This document shows positions 1 to 7,145 of a stretch of 9,849 bases of DNA, piece after piece. This DNA is from CAYXVB01 sp964467785 (GTDB lineage Bacteria > Bdellovibrionota > UBA1018), in the NCBI GenBank assembly GCA_964467785.1, contig CAYXVB010000136.1, forward strand, positions 1-9,849. Reading direction: 5' to 3'. Every line of letters begins with the position of its first letter. Position 1 is the first letter of the stretch. The notes beneath the pieces were generated by a model. It did no database searches, was not told where the DNA came from, and was given only the letters and a program-made list of their open reading frames with translations. The position numbers were made by a program, and so were the translations under genes.

Positions 1-1
1 C

Positions 2-1600
2 AGCGCGGTGGCGATGGTCTTGACCGCCTGGTTCGAGTCGCTTCGCAATGATCCGGTTTCTACTTTCGACTTGTCGGGGATCCGCGCCCGCATTCGGAGT
101 CTCTATCCCGCGTCAGACGTCACGGATCACCAACTCCAGGCCCCTCCTAAACCCAAGCTCTTGGGCGAGGTGTTGGTAGATCAAAAGCTCGTCACGCCCG
201 AACAGATCGAACGAGCGGTGCAACTCCAGGAGCGCAAGCTCGGCGAGGTTCTCGTTGACGAAGGCGCGATCAGCAGGGAGGTGCTCGAAAAAGCAGTTTC
301 CGGCAGCAATGCGGGAGACGTCGCTTCGCCGCTTGCCGCGGGGACCAAGCCTCTCGAGGGCGGAATTAAAAAGGCCGCGGAGCAGATTCGTGTGCCTGCC
401 GCGCGCGTGGACGAATTGCTCAAGGTCGTCGGAGAGCTTTCTATTCATCAGTCTATCGTCTGGCATGCCCGCCAGACCGATAATCTCGATTCGAAAGCGG
501 CGCAGAACGCGATCCTTTTGAGCAACAAGATCATCCGGGAACTGCAGACCCAGGTGATGTCTTTGAGGCTTCAGCCCGTCAAAAGCCTCTTCCAAAAGCT
601 TGAACGGGTCGCCCGTGATGTCGCTATTCATCAAAAAAAGAAGGTGGAAGTCCGTGTCGAAGGGGCCGAGGTCGATTTGGACAAAGCCGTGATCGAAAAG
701 ATCACCGATCCGCTCCAGCACATCGTACGCAACGGTCTCGATCATGGCATCGAGACTCCCGAGGAGCGAGCCCAGGCCGGCAAGCCCGAGGGAGCAGTGC
801 TCAAGATCGTCGCCGCCCAGGGCCCGGGCGAAGTGATGCTTACGGTGACCGACGACGGGAGGGGCATGGATCCCGCGCGGCTGGTCAAAAAGGCGGTGGA
901 GAAAGGCTTTCTTCAGGCGGGTGTTCAGCTCACGCCATCCGAGTCGTTCAACCTGATCTTCCTGCCAGGCTTCTCGACTGCCGAGCAAGTCACGGAGTTT
1001 TCGGGGCGTGGCGTTGGCATGGACGTGGTCAACGAAGTCATTCGAAATCTCGGCGGCTCAGTGTTGATCGAGTCCGAGCTTGGAAAAGGCACGACCTTCT
1101 CCATTTCGCTCCCGGCGAGCGTCAATCTCATGGACGCTGTCGTGTTCGTAGTGGATGGGCTGCGTTACGTGGTTCCTATCCGGGACCTGCTCGAAGTCAT
1201 CGATCTCGCGGATTTCCGGCTGGAGACTGCCGGCACCAAGGGCCAGATGATCAACCTCCGTGGGCGCGTGATTCCCGTTGAGCGGCTGCATGACTACTTG
1301 CTGACGGCACGCGCTGCGCTCGAGGCCGACCAGGGAAGCGGGAGCGCGGTCATTGCCGCCGGCGCTCATCGGCGCCCGGCGCTCCTGGTGGATTCCCGCT
1401 CGGGTCCGATTGCCTTCGAGGTCGATGGCATCGCGGGGCAACAGCAGATCGTCATGCGAGGCTTGGCCGGCAACATGGCCCGGATTCCCTCATGCGTGGG
1501 TGGAACCATCTTGGGCGACGGAGAGCCGGGCGTCATCATCGGCCTTTCCCAAATCGCGCGAAGTTATTTCGAGCGCATTGACGGAAGGGGAAACGCATGA
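2..1600 (+). CDS. cheA: Chemotaxis histidine kinase CheA, 5' truncated by window edge
   Basis: Autophosphorylating kinase of the chemosensory array; it phosphorylates CheY and CheB and docks to receptors with CheW. The reading frame is open to the left edge, so the start and the P1 (HPt) domain with the phospho-accepting His lie outside the window; any start near base 8 or 14 is only an internal codon. Counting from the GTG at base 8, the visible order is: a T2SSE_N/MshEN-like pair of LGEVLV repeats (51-97), P3 dimerisation helices (about 125-195), and P4 ATPase with N box HIVRNGLDHGIE (238-249), G1 DDGRGM (282-287) and G2 GRGVGMD (333-339). A CheW-like P5 follows (about 373-520). No P2 domain is recognisable in the visible part. 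The stop overlaps the cheW start as ATGA, which implies translational coupling. The identity is secure; the insert before P3 is the odd part. Confidence 0.96.
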   Translation, partial: SAVAMVLTAWFESLRNDPVSTFDLSGIRARIRSLYPASDVTDHQLQAPPKPKLLGEVLVDQKLVTPEQIERAVQLQERKLGEVLVDEGAISREVLEKAVSGSNAGDVASPLAAGTKPLEGGIKKAAEQIRVPAARVDELLKVVGELSIHQSIVWHARQTDNLDSKAAQNAILLSNKIIRELQTQVMSLRLQPVKSLFQKLERVARDVAIHQKKKVEVRVEGAEVDLDKAVIEKITDPLQHIVRNGLDHGIETPEERAQAGKPEGAVLKIVAAQGPGEVMLTVTDDGRGMDPARLVKKAVEKGFLQAGVQLTPSESFNLIFLPGFSTAEQVTEFSGRGVGMDVVNEVIRNLGGSVLIESELGKGTTFSISLPASVNLMDAVVFVVDGLRYVVPIRDLLEVIDLADFRLETAGTKGQMINLRGRVIPVERLHDYLLTARAALEADQGSGSAVIAAGAHRRPALLVDSRSGPIAFEVDGIAGQQQIVMRGLAGNMARIPSCVGGTILGDGEPGVIIGLSQIARSYFERIDGRGNA

Positions 1601-2061
1601 GCGTTCGGAGCCGTTATCTCATCTTCCAGCTAGGCGGAGACGTCTACGGTACGCCGATCCTGGGCGTGCGCGAAGTGGTTGAGCCGCAGCCGATCAAGCC
1701 GATCCCGAATGCCGTGGATCATTTCGCGGGAGTGATGAACGTCCGTGGCGAGATCGTGGGGGTCGTCGATCTTCGCTTGCGTCTGGGGCTCGTCAAACTC
1801 GATGTGCCCCAGCAGTCGATCGTGATTTTCGACAGCGCCGTGGGGCCCGTTGGGGCCATCGTCGACAAGGTTGAGTTCGTGGTCGACATTCCCGATAGCG
1901 ACATCGAGAAGAAGCCCAAGATCGAAACCAAGGTTCCGGTCGACTACCTGCTAGGAATCGGAAAGTACAAGGACCGCCTAGTCTCCCTCATCGATTTCAA
2001 CCGAGCGCTCGGGGCCGAAGAGCTGAGCCAGCTGCGCAGCTCTAAGCTGCAGGGGCTTTGA
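1597..2061 (+). CDS. cheW: Chemotaxis adaptor protein CheW
   Basis: Single-domain adaptor (154 residues, normal for the family) that bridges chemoreceptors and the P5 domain of CheA in the cytoplasmic signalling array. The CheW fold pattern is complete: start YLIFQLGGDVYG, then VREVVEP, the core signature GVMNVRGEIVGVVDLR (about residues 45-60), a DKVEFVVDIP segment and the C-terminal LVSLIDFNRAL strand and helix. The ATG at 1597 overlaps the cheA stop and is preceded by an AAGGGG ribosome site about 6 bases upstream, which fixes the start. The downstream cheRB fusion begins directly after its stop, so cheA-cheW-cheRB is one transcript. I see nothing abnormal in the protein. Confidence 0.96.
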   Translation: MSVRSRYLIFQLGGDVYGTPILGVREVVEPQPIKPIPNAVDHFAGVMNVRGEIVGVVDLRLRLGLVKLDVPQQSIVIFDSAVGPVGAIVDKVEFVVDIPDSDIEKKPKIETKVPVDYLLGIGKYKDRLVSLIDFNRALGAEELSQLRSSKLQGL

Positions 2062-4032
2062 GTGGACTCCTCGAGCATCAGGCTTCAGGACGCGGACGCG
2101 ATCTTCACCTTGAGCGAAAGGCTCACGGGAAATTCTTCCCGCAACAATCTTACCTTGGTCAACGTCGCCCGGCGGATGCAGATCACCGGGCACGACACGC
2201 TTTTCGAGTACCTACGGTTCACCGAAAACACTCCTGAGGAAATGCCGCATCTTATCTCCTCACTCTTGGTGCACACCACGAGTTGGTTCCGCGAGGAGTC
2301 GCACATGACGGGCCTAGTGGCCTGGTTGGAGGATAACAAGGGGCGTTTCAATGCGCAGAGGCCCCTCCGCATCCTTTCAGCCGCCTGCTCGACCGGGGAG
2401 GAGGTCTGGACGTTGGGGCTCGTGCTCGAAGCTCATCGTCAGGTCAATCCGGGCTTTGAATACAGTATCGAAGGACGCGACATCGATGTCTTGTGCGTGA
2501 ACCGCGCCGCCAAGGCGGTATATCCTGCGCGCGAGATGGAAAAGATCCCGGAAAGGTACCGAAACTTTCTGCTGGAGGGCAGTGGGAGGACCCAAGGGCT
2601 TTTCACTCTCTCCGCCGAGATCCGACACCGATGCCGGTTCAGCACCTGGAATCTTCTGCGCATTCCGGCAGTCAGCGACTCGGACGCCCGCTTCGACTGG
2701 GTCTTTTGTCGAAACGTGCTCATCTATTTCACCCCGTCATTGGCCGAAAGAGTGATCGGCGCGTTGCTGGGGTGGCTCGGCCAGGAAGGGGTTCTTTGTG
2801 TCGGCCATGTCGAGAGCATCGACCACGGAAAGCTCCGTCTCCGCGCGATGGGGCACTCTCTCTATCACCGCATTCGGGTCGAGCCGCCGCGTCCCCCGCA
2901 GATGCGCGGCTCTGAGCCCCCTCCGCCGCCAAACGTGGCGGAACGAGCCGCCCGCTCCGGCAAAATCCGCGTATTGATCATCGAAGACTCCGCGTCGGTT
3001 CGGGCAATCATAGGCCGAATGCTCGAAGCGGACGACTTCACGGTGTTTTTCGCCGAATCTGCCGAAAAGGCCTCTGAGTTCCTCTCGGCAAATTCAGTGG
3101 ATCTGGTGACGCTCGACCTGACCTTGCCTGGCATCGACGGCCGCACCTGGCTCAACCAGCAGCGCAATCTCGGCATGGAGCTACCGGTCGTGATTATTTC
3201 CGAGGACTATCCTTCAGAGGCGATTTCCGTATTCGGGGCGCTTGAAGGAGGCGCCCAGGACTACTTCCACAAGGGCCAGGTGCTCTCGCATCGAGGTGAG
3301 ATCCTGGAACGCTTTCGCGAACTCGTTCGCAGTCAACGGGACCGCAAGGTTATGAGTTCATCGCCCATCGCTTTAGGCGATCGCCTGCGCCTGAGGCGGC
3401 CGGACCTCGTGCTTGTCGGTGCGAGTATTGGCGGTCCGGACGCGCTCCAGCGCCTGCTCCATGAGGTGGGCCCGGAGTCTCCGCCTTTGATTGTGGTTCA
3501 GCATATTTCCCCGCATTTCGCCAAGCCCTTTGCGGAGCGCCTCGCGGGAGTGGCTGGCGTTAGGATGCCTGAGCCGATCGACGGTATTGTGCTCGAAAAG
3601 GGGTGCCTCTACATGATTGATGGCGACCGACACATCGGAGTCCGGCGGGCGGATAAAGATTACATCCTGACCGTTTCCGATGAGCAGCCCCTGGGCGGGC
3701 ATCGGCCGAGCGTGGATTTTCTGTTTCGGAGCGGTGCCGCGATGGGCAACGCCGAAAACGTCTTTGCTGTGATCCTGACTGGCATGGGTACGGATGGAGC
3801 CAAGGGAATGGCCGATCTCAAGCGCGCCGGCGCGATGACCTTCGCGCAGGGTCCTGAGACCAGCGTCGTCTATGGCATGGCCAAGGAAGCGGTCCGGCTA
3901 GGCGGAGTGGACTATGTCGGCGACGTCGCCGACATTCGATTCCAGCTGGAGCTCGCGCTGCAGGGATTCGAAACGCTTTACAGCGTGGCGGGCCAGAGTA
4001 TCCGCGGCTCTGCCGGTGCTCCCGTCATTTGA
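2062..4032 (+). CDS. CheR-receiver-CheB fusion: receptor methyltransferase and methylesterase in one chain
   Basis: Combines the two adaptation enzymes that add (SAM-dependent) and remove methyl groups on receptor glutamates. Residues 1-272 are CheR: an N-terminal helical domain, HTTSWFRE (71-78), the SAM loop AACSTGEEVWTL (107-118) and FDWVFCRNVLIYF (211-223). A Pro-rich linker (about 273-300) leads to a receiver domain (302-430) with acidic residues E308 and D309, phospho-acceptor D352, S380 and K404; the usual KP after the last strand is KG. The CheB methylesterase (447-636) has the catalytic triad residues S455 (GASIGG), H481 (QHIS) and D578 (GMGTDG). The start is a GTG placed directly after the cheW stop, with AGGGG upstream; no better ATG keeps the CheR N-domain. 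CheB is normally REC-CheB alone, so CheR has been fused in front. All active-site residues are present, so both activities are likely intact. Confidence 0.95.
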   Translation: MDSSSIRLQDADAIFTLSERLTGNSSRNNLTLVNVARRMQITGHDTLFEYLRFTENTPEEMPHLISSLLVHTTSWFREESHMTGLVAWLEDNKGRFNAQRPLRILSAACSTGEEVWTLGLVLEAHRQVNPGFEYSIEGRDIDVLCVNRAAKAVYPAREMEKIPERYRNFLLEGSGRTQGLFTLSAEIRHRCRFSTWNLLRIPAVSDSDARFDWVFCRNVLIYFTPSLAERVIGALLGWLGQEGVLCVGHVESIDHGKLRLRAMGHSLYHRIRVEPPRPPQMRGSEPPPPPNVAERAARSGKIRVLIIEDSASVRAIIGRMLEADDFTVFFAESAEKASEFLSANSVDLVTLDLTLPGIDGRTWLNQQRNLGMELPVVIISEDYPSEAISVFGALEGGAQDYFHKGQVLSHRGEILERFRELVRSQRDRKVMSSSPIALGDRLRLRRPDLVLVGASIGGPDALQRLLHEVGPESPPLIVVQHISPHFAKPFAERLAGVAGVRMPEPIDGIVLEKGCLYMIDGDRHIGVRRADKDYILTVSDEQPLGGHRPSVDFLFRSGAAMGNAENVFAVILTGMGTDGAKGMADLKRAGAMTFAQGPETSVVYGMAKEAVRLGGVDYVGDVADIRFQLELALQGFETLYSVAGQSIRGSAGAPVI

Positions 4033-4441
4033 CGGCGAGCCGCTTGATCAACTCATTGATCTTTTCGATCTTCTTTTGCAGCGTTTGAGTCGAAAAAGGC
4101 TTGATGATGTAATCGTTCGCGCCCTGCTTCAGGGCTTGCGTGATGAAATCGATCTCGGCCTCCGCGCTGATGATCACAAAAGCCGTCTTGCCGAAGATGG
4201 GGGAATTTCGAACCGCCGCGAGGAACTCAAAGCCATTCATTGTCGGCATGTTGAGATCGGAAAAGATCACGGTGTAGGGCTGGCCGGAGTCGGAGGCTTT
4301 CGTGGTCATCTCCAGGGCCATCTTGCCGTCGGTTGCTTCCTCAACATGGGTGTAACCGAGCTGGGCTAAGCAGCGCTTGAGCATGACTCGAACCATCTCG
4401 TAGTCGTCGACGATCAGGATCTTCAGGGGGGAATTGGACAT
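4025..4441 (-). CDS. cheY: CheY-type single-domain response regulator
   Basis: Receiver-only protein (138 residues) that would carry the phosphoryl signal from CheA, most likely to the flagellar motor or another output. The receiver residues are all present: acidic pair in ILIVDDYEMVR, phospho-Asp in FSDLNMPTMNGFEF, Ser at the switch position in VIISAEAE, and Lys in YIIKPFS. The ATG at 4441 is chosen over the GTG one codon upstream; neither has a clear Shine-Dalgarno site. It converges on the cheRB fusion and the two reading frames overlap by 8 bases, so there is no room for a terminator between them. It is probably the CheY of this cluster despite the opposite strand. Receiver-only proteins of other pathways look the same, so the partner is inferred from position. 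Confidence 0.9.
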   Translation of the reverse strand: MSNSPLKILIVDDYEMVRVMLKRCLAQLGYTHVEEATDGKMALEMTTKASDSGQPYTVIFSDLNMPTMNGFEFLAAVRNSPIFGKTAFVIISAEAEIDFITQALKQGANDYIIKPFSTQTLQKKIEKINELIKRLAVK

Positions 4442-4559
4442 CACACAAGTTTAAGGGGGGATTTTGTCCGTGGCAAGTGGTGACCGCCTGCCCTTTCTTC
4501 CCATAGTGGTTTGGAGTTTCTATCGGTCCTCAGCGAGTTTTGGCATCGATGATAAATTG

Positions 4560-4588
4560 ATAATGCGCAACGTCTCAATGCGTGTCAA
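4560..4588 (-). promoter_or_regulatory. Sigma70-type promoter for cheY
   Basis: On the minus strand there is a perfect -35 box TTGACA (4583-4588), a 17-base spacer and a -10 box CATTAT (4560-4565, 4 of 6 matches). It points at cheY and predicts a start near 4553, hence a leader of about 110 bases. The match is good but it is a pattern call only. Confidence 0.55.
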
Positions 4589-4701
4589 TTGAAGTTCGGC
4601 TTGTGTGGTTCTCGCTTTGGAAGGTTCAGTATTTTCGACTCTCTTTTAATCAGTCTGTAACGCTGACGCCAAATCTTCGATTCATTCTGCACCAAATGCC
4701 A

Positions 4702-4724
4702 CCTGTCAAAGTTTGAATGACAGG
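4702..4724. repeat. Perfect inverted repeat CCTGTCA / TGACAGG
   Basis: Arms 4702-4708 and 4718-4724 are exact complements around a 9-base centre, about 50 bases before the methyltransferase start. It could be an operator or an RNA hairpin; there is no T-run after it on either strand, so it is not a terminator. Confidence 0.4.
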
Positions 4725-4764
4725 GATGCGGCACCTAGGATCGCTCCTTGAGGTTCGACGGAAC

Positions 4765-4769
4765 AGGAG
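4765..4769 (+). promoter_or_regulatory. Ribosome binding site fixing the methyltransferase start
   Basis: AGGAG lies 6 bases before the ATG at 4776. This supports that start over the internal ATG at 4904, which begins a frame that is only open because of the N gap. Confidence 0.7.
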
Positions 4770-4775
4770 CGGAAA

Positions 4776-5710
4776 ATGGACGGATATTCGAGACGTGAAA
4801 CGTGCGGTATTTGCCGAAAGGGAACCTATAGTCGGGCGAACTCGAAGTGTAGGGTTAACAGCGACGTGAGAGCCTTCAAACAAGAGACTTTTGAGCTCTG
4901 GAAGTGCCCGACTTGTCAGTCGATCANNNNNNNNNNGAAGTTGAGTTGGATAGATATTACAAGGGCTATCCAATTCATAAACAGACTCTTGATTTGTGGA
5001 CGCGGGTGGCGTTTCGAAATCTATATCTTTTTCTCGAAAACAACGGACTCACGGATCGTTCAACTTTTCTCGACTATGGCTGCGGCCAGGGGACGTTCAT
5101 AAGTTATCTGCGAAAGAAAGGTTTCAACAACGCATGGGGGTATGACAAGTATTCTGATGGCCATAGAACTCCTGCAGTTTTAGATAGAAAATACGAATTC
5201 ATTTTAGCTAATGATGTTTTGGAACACGTGCTGGATCCAAAAGCACTCATTCAGGAACTCTCTTCACTGATGGCAGAGAACGGCATTCTGGTGGTTTGTA
5301 CTCCTGAAAGTTCCAGGATCAACCTGGAACGACCTTCGAGCGATTTTCGCCATGTCGTTCATCAGCCGTATCATGTCTATATTCTGTCAATGGATGCGTT
5401 CACGGCCTTGGCGGCGGAGTGCAATCTCGAGGTGATTCGAAGTGTAAGGAGATTTTACCTCGACAGCTGGTTTCCTTCGGTCAATTGGAAATTTCTTTGC
5501 GAATATTGGAAGTCAGGCGACGATACTTTGGATGTCGGTTTTGAGCCGCCGAAGCTATCCCGGTTAGTTTTTAATCCAAAAATTCTCTTTTTCGCTCTAT
5601 TCGGTCGGCTCTTCCCGAACAAATCTGAAATCATTTATGTCTTGAAGAGGCGTGCCAACATGAGTGTTCGAAAGATGGGGGAGGGGGTACCGCTTTCTCC
5701 CGTCCTTTGA
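4776..5710 (+). CDS. SAM-dependent methyltransferase with N-terminal zinc-binding cysteines, split by an assembly gap
   Basis: Class I (Rossmann) methyltransferase of the Methyltransf_23 type. The N-terminal part has CGIC and, about 35 residues later, CPTC, spaced like the metal-binding cap of sugar- and polysaccharide-related methyltransferases. After the gap come DRYYKGYPIHKQ, motif I FLDYGCGQGTF (about 5065-5097), LANDVLEHVLDP and GILVVCTPES, as expected for SAM binding and the following strands. The substrate cannot be told. Ten N bases (4927-4936) break the gene: the part before runs in the frame of 4776, the part after in the frame of 4904, so a single intact gene needs a true gap of 3n+2 bases rather than 10. 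The start has a good ribosome site. The gene is AT-rich next to the che genes and stands alone, with no sugar or envelope genes beside it. Convergent with the XRE-TPR regulator. Confidence 0.85.
4927..4936. other. Assembly gap of ten N
   Basis: A run of N inside the methyltransferase gene, between the zinc-type cysteines and the DRYYKGYP segment. Its real length is unknown. The flanking frames show it cannot be exactly 10 if the gene is intact. Confidence 0.99.
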
Positions 5711-5736
5711 GGAAAATCGACTAGTCGTCGATTTCC
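5711..5736. terminator. Hairpin between convergent methyltransferase and XRE-TPR genes
   Basis: Arms 5711-5721 and 5727-5736 (GGAAAATCGAC against GTCGATTTCC, one bulged A) surround a 5-base loop directly after the methyltransferase stop. No strong T-run follows on either strand, so it may be a weak bidirectional terminator or only a 3'-end protecting hairpin. Confidence 0.5.
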
Positions 5737-5747
5737 GGATATTGAGT

Positions 5748-6893
5748 TCAACTCTGCGCCGAACCAGAACGATCGAGCTGTGAGATTCTTGCTTTTTCGA
5801 GGGCGAGGAATCGCTGGATCGATTTGGATTCTTGGAAGACGATTTCGGCATGGTTTAGTATGCCAAGCGCCTTTGCTTTGTTTCTTTTTAGGCAGGCCAA
5901 GTCACTCATCAGTAAATGGTAATTTAGGCTGCGTTGGCCGTGGGCTGAGTACAGCGAGGAAATGGCCCTGATCGTAGCGGGAGGAAGTTTTTGCTTCAAA
6001 GCGATTTGGGCCCGGATTATGCCGATCTCGCAGTCGTTTGAGATAGCTGAGAAGCCGCACTGAAGCGCAAATTTTAATCCTTTTTCGTAATTTGCTTCCG
6101 CCTTCCTGTACTCCATTACGTTGAAGTGGCAATTTCCGAGGGTATAGAAGCAGATCGCCAGAGGTCGCTTATTTTCAAGAATTTCCTCTAGTCGTAGCCC
6201 ATGTTTAGCGTGGAATTCTATTGATTCGCGATACATGCCGGCCATCGCGAAAATTTGTAGGATGCGAAGTTTTTCGACCCAGAGTTGCTCTAGGGAGACT
6301 TTGTCTGCGTATTTTTCAAGTTTCCTCGAAAGGGCAAAGGCTTCTTCAAATTCATCTCGGGTGGAGTGCACTAGCATCAGAATGCCAATAGCTTTAATGA
6401 TTCGTGCTGGGCTTTTGATCTCATGGGCGAGCCTAAGTGCTTCATAACCGACGCGTGAGGCTTCCAGATATTTCGCCCGGTTTACCAGTGCGCTGGACAG
6501 CTGGTATAGAATTTCGAAGCGGTCCAGCTTCGTGGCCAAACTGAGGTCAAGACTCGAGGCAATCGCGATAAAGAGATCCAGGCAGTCGTTTTTCAGCAAG
6601 ATTTCGGCGAGGTTGTTGCTCGCTATGAGACGGGCAGTCTCGTGCTTTTCGGTATCGGGATTCCTGAGGAGGAGATCGTCGGCATCGACACCTAAGATTT
6701 CTGCAACCGATTGGAGCCTGTCCATTCTGACTTTTTGAACCTGCCCGTTGACCCATCTTTGGATGGTAAAGCGGCTCACTCCGACCTGATCGGCAACCCA
6801 ATAGAGCTTCAGTTTTCTCTTTAGAATGAGAGCTCGAATCAGGGCGAAATCAATTTTTACGAAAAGCGATGTATTTTCTCCAAGGGTCTTCAT
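5748..6893 (-). CDS. XRE-family DNA-binding protein with C-terminal TPR-like domain
   Basis: Cytoplasmic transcriptional regulator of 381 residues. The N-terminus (about residues 14-75) is a Cro/CI-type helix-turn-helix: LKLYWVADQVGVSRFTIQRW followed by MDRLQSVAEILGVDADDLL. The rest (about 90-370) is all-helical with repeated patterns such as ALRLAHEIKSPARIIKAIG and EYRKAEANYEKGLKFALQCG, typical of TPR sensor domains that bind peptides or proteins, as in Rgg/PlcR-like architectures. The ATG at 6893 is chosen because GAGG lies 9 bases upstream; a TTG five codons earlier is less likely. Ligand and targets are unknown; its own promoter and the neighbouring methyltransferase are obvious candidates, but that is inference. 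AT-rich like the methyltransferase. No partner peptide gene was seen. Confidence 0.85.
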   Translation of the reverse strand: MKTLGENTSLFVKIDFALIRALILKRKLKLYWVADQVGVSRFTIQRWVNGQVQKVRMDRLQSVAEILGVDADDLLLRNPDTEKHETARLIASNNLAEILLKNDCLDLFIAIASSLDLSLATKLDRFEILYQLSSALVNRAKYLEASRVGYEALRLAHEIKSPARIIKAIGILMLVHSTRDEFEEAFALSRKLEKYADKVSLEQLWVEKLRILQIFAMAGMYRESIEFHAKHGLRLEEILENKRPLAICFYTLGNCHFNVMEYRKAEANYEKGLKFALQCGFSAISNDCEIGIIRAQIALKQKLPPATIRAISSLYSAHGQRSLNYHLLMSDLACLKRNKAKALGILNHAEIVFQESKSIQRFLALEKARISQLDRSGSAQS

Positions 6894-6980
6894 GTGAGAA
6901 AGCCTCAAATCAAAGATTGTTGGGCTAAGACTATGCGGCTTGTTACAACGACGATATGTCTATTCATAACTCCAAATACA

Positions 6981-7014
6981 AAAGCCCGCTGAACCTTACG
7001 GTCTAGCGGGCTTT
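6981..7014 (-). terminator. Rho-independent terminator after tRNA-Cys
   Basis: A perfect 10-base-pair stem (6981-6990 with 7005-7014), extended inward by ACC/GGT pairs, is followed on the minus strand by a T-rich tract (TTTTGTATTT in continuous reading). It sits 6 bases beyond the tRNA 3' end and would end the queE-tRNA transcript. Confidence 0.88.
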
Positions 7015-7020
7015 AAAATT

Positions 7021-7096
7021 TGGAGGTGGCGGTGCGAATCGAACGCACACAATACGGTTTTGCAAACCGTCCCATTAGCCATTTTGGTACGCCACC
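7021..7096 (-). tRNA. tRNA-Cys (anticodon GCA)
   Basis: The reverse strand folds as a 76-base tRNA: acceptor GGTGGCG paired with CGCCACC, discriminator T and encoded CCA. The anticodon stem is ACGGT/ACCGT around the loop TTGCAAA, giving anticodon GCA. The T-arm is GTGCG-TTCGATT-CGCAC. U73 and GCA are the main cysteine identity elements. It lies 49 bases after queE and directly before a strong terminator. Cysteine tRNA does not carry queuosine, so the link to queE is only positional. Confidence 0.96.
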
Positions 7097-7106
7097 GACA
7101 GGCCCA

Positions 7107-7136
7107 GGTGTAATCCAATTTCCCCGGCTGAGTCAA
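7107..7136 (-). promoter_or_regulatory. Possible tRNA-Cys promoter
   Basis: On the minus strand TTGACT (7131-7136, 5 of 6 matches) is followed after 18 bases by TACACC (7107-7112, 3 of 6), with 10 bases to the tRNA 5' end. The -10 is weak; the tRNA may instead be processed from the queE transcript. Confidence 0.35.
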
Positions 7137-7145
7137 TCACCGAGT

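Larger units (their letters stand above)
4442..4775. other. Intergenic region between divergent cheY and methyltransferase genes
   Basis: This 334-base stretch has no convincing gene; the small minus-strand frame across 4650-4973 runs into the methyltransferase and the N gap and has no family features. It holds the cheY promoter (4560-4588), the roughly 110-base cheY leader, a perfect 7-base inverted repeat (4702-4724) and the methyltransferase ribosome site (4765-4769). Base composition drops visibly from the GC-rich che genes. I could not find a convincing promoter for the methyltransferase in it. Confidence 0.6.

Noticed and set aside
113..988. 291-codon open frame on the minus strand inside cheA
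   Set aside because: It is antisense to a clear CheA with full catalytic motifs, has no family features, and reflects GC-rich codon bias.
2493..2932. Open frames on both strands inside the CheR domain
   Set aside because: Arg/Pro/Ser-rich low-complexity shadows of cheRB with no start signals or motifs.
3914..4369. 151-codon plus-strand frame across the cheRB end and cheY
   Set aside because: Antisense to a canonical CheY receiver; the CheY residues in the minus frame decide the strand.
4520..4527. ACCGATAG on the minus strand upstream of cheY as a FliA -10
   Set aside because: No TAAA-type -35 at the right distance; the sigma70 boxes slightly upstream fit better.
4650..4973. Minus-strand frame across the intergenic region and N gap
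   Set aside because: Runs through N bases, overlaps the methyltransferase N-terminus with its paired cysteines, and has no motif.
7021..7045. tRNA-Cys 3' end as an attachment site for the AT-rich block
   Set aside because: No copy of the tRNA 3' end was found near the other border (about 4440-4780), and no integrase gene is present.
7127..7137. TTGACTCAG shared by the tRNA promoter region and the riboswitch (8057-8066)
   Set aside because: A 9-base match in different contexts (promoter versus P1/ligand junction); best explained as chance.
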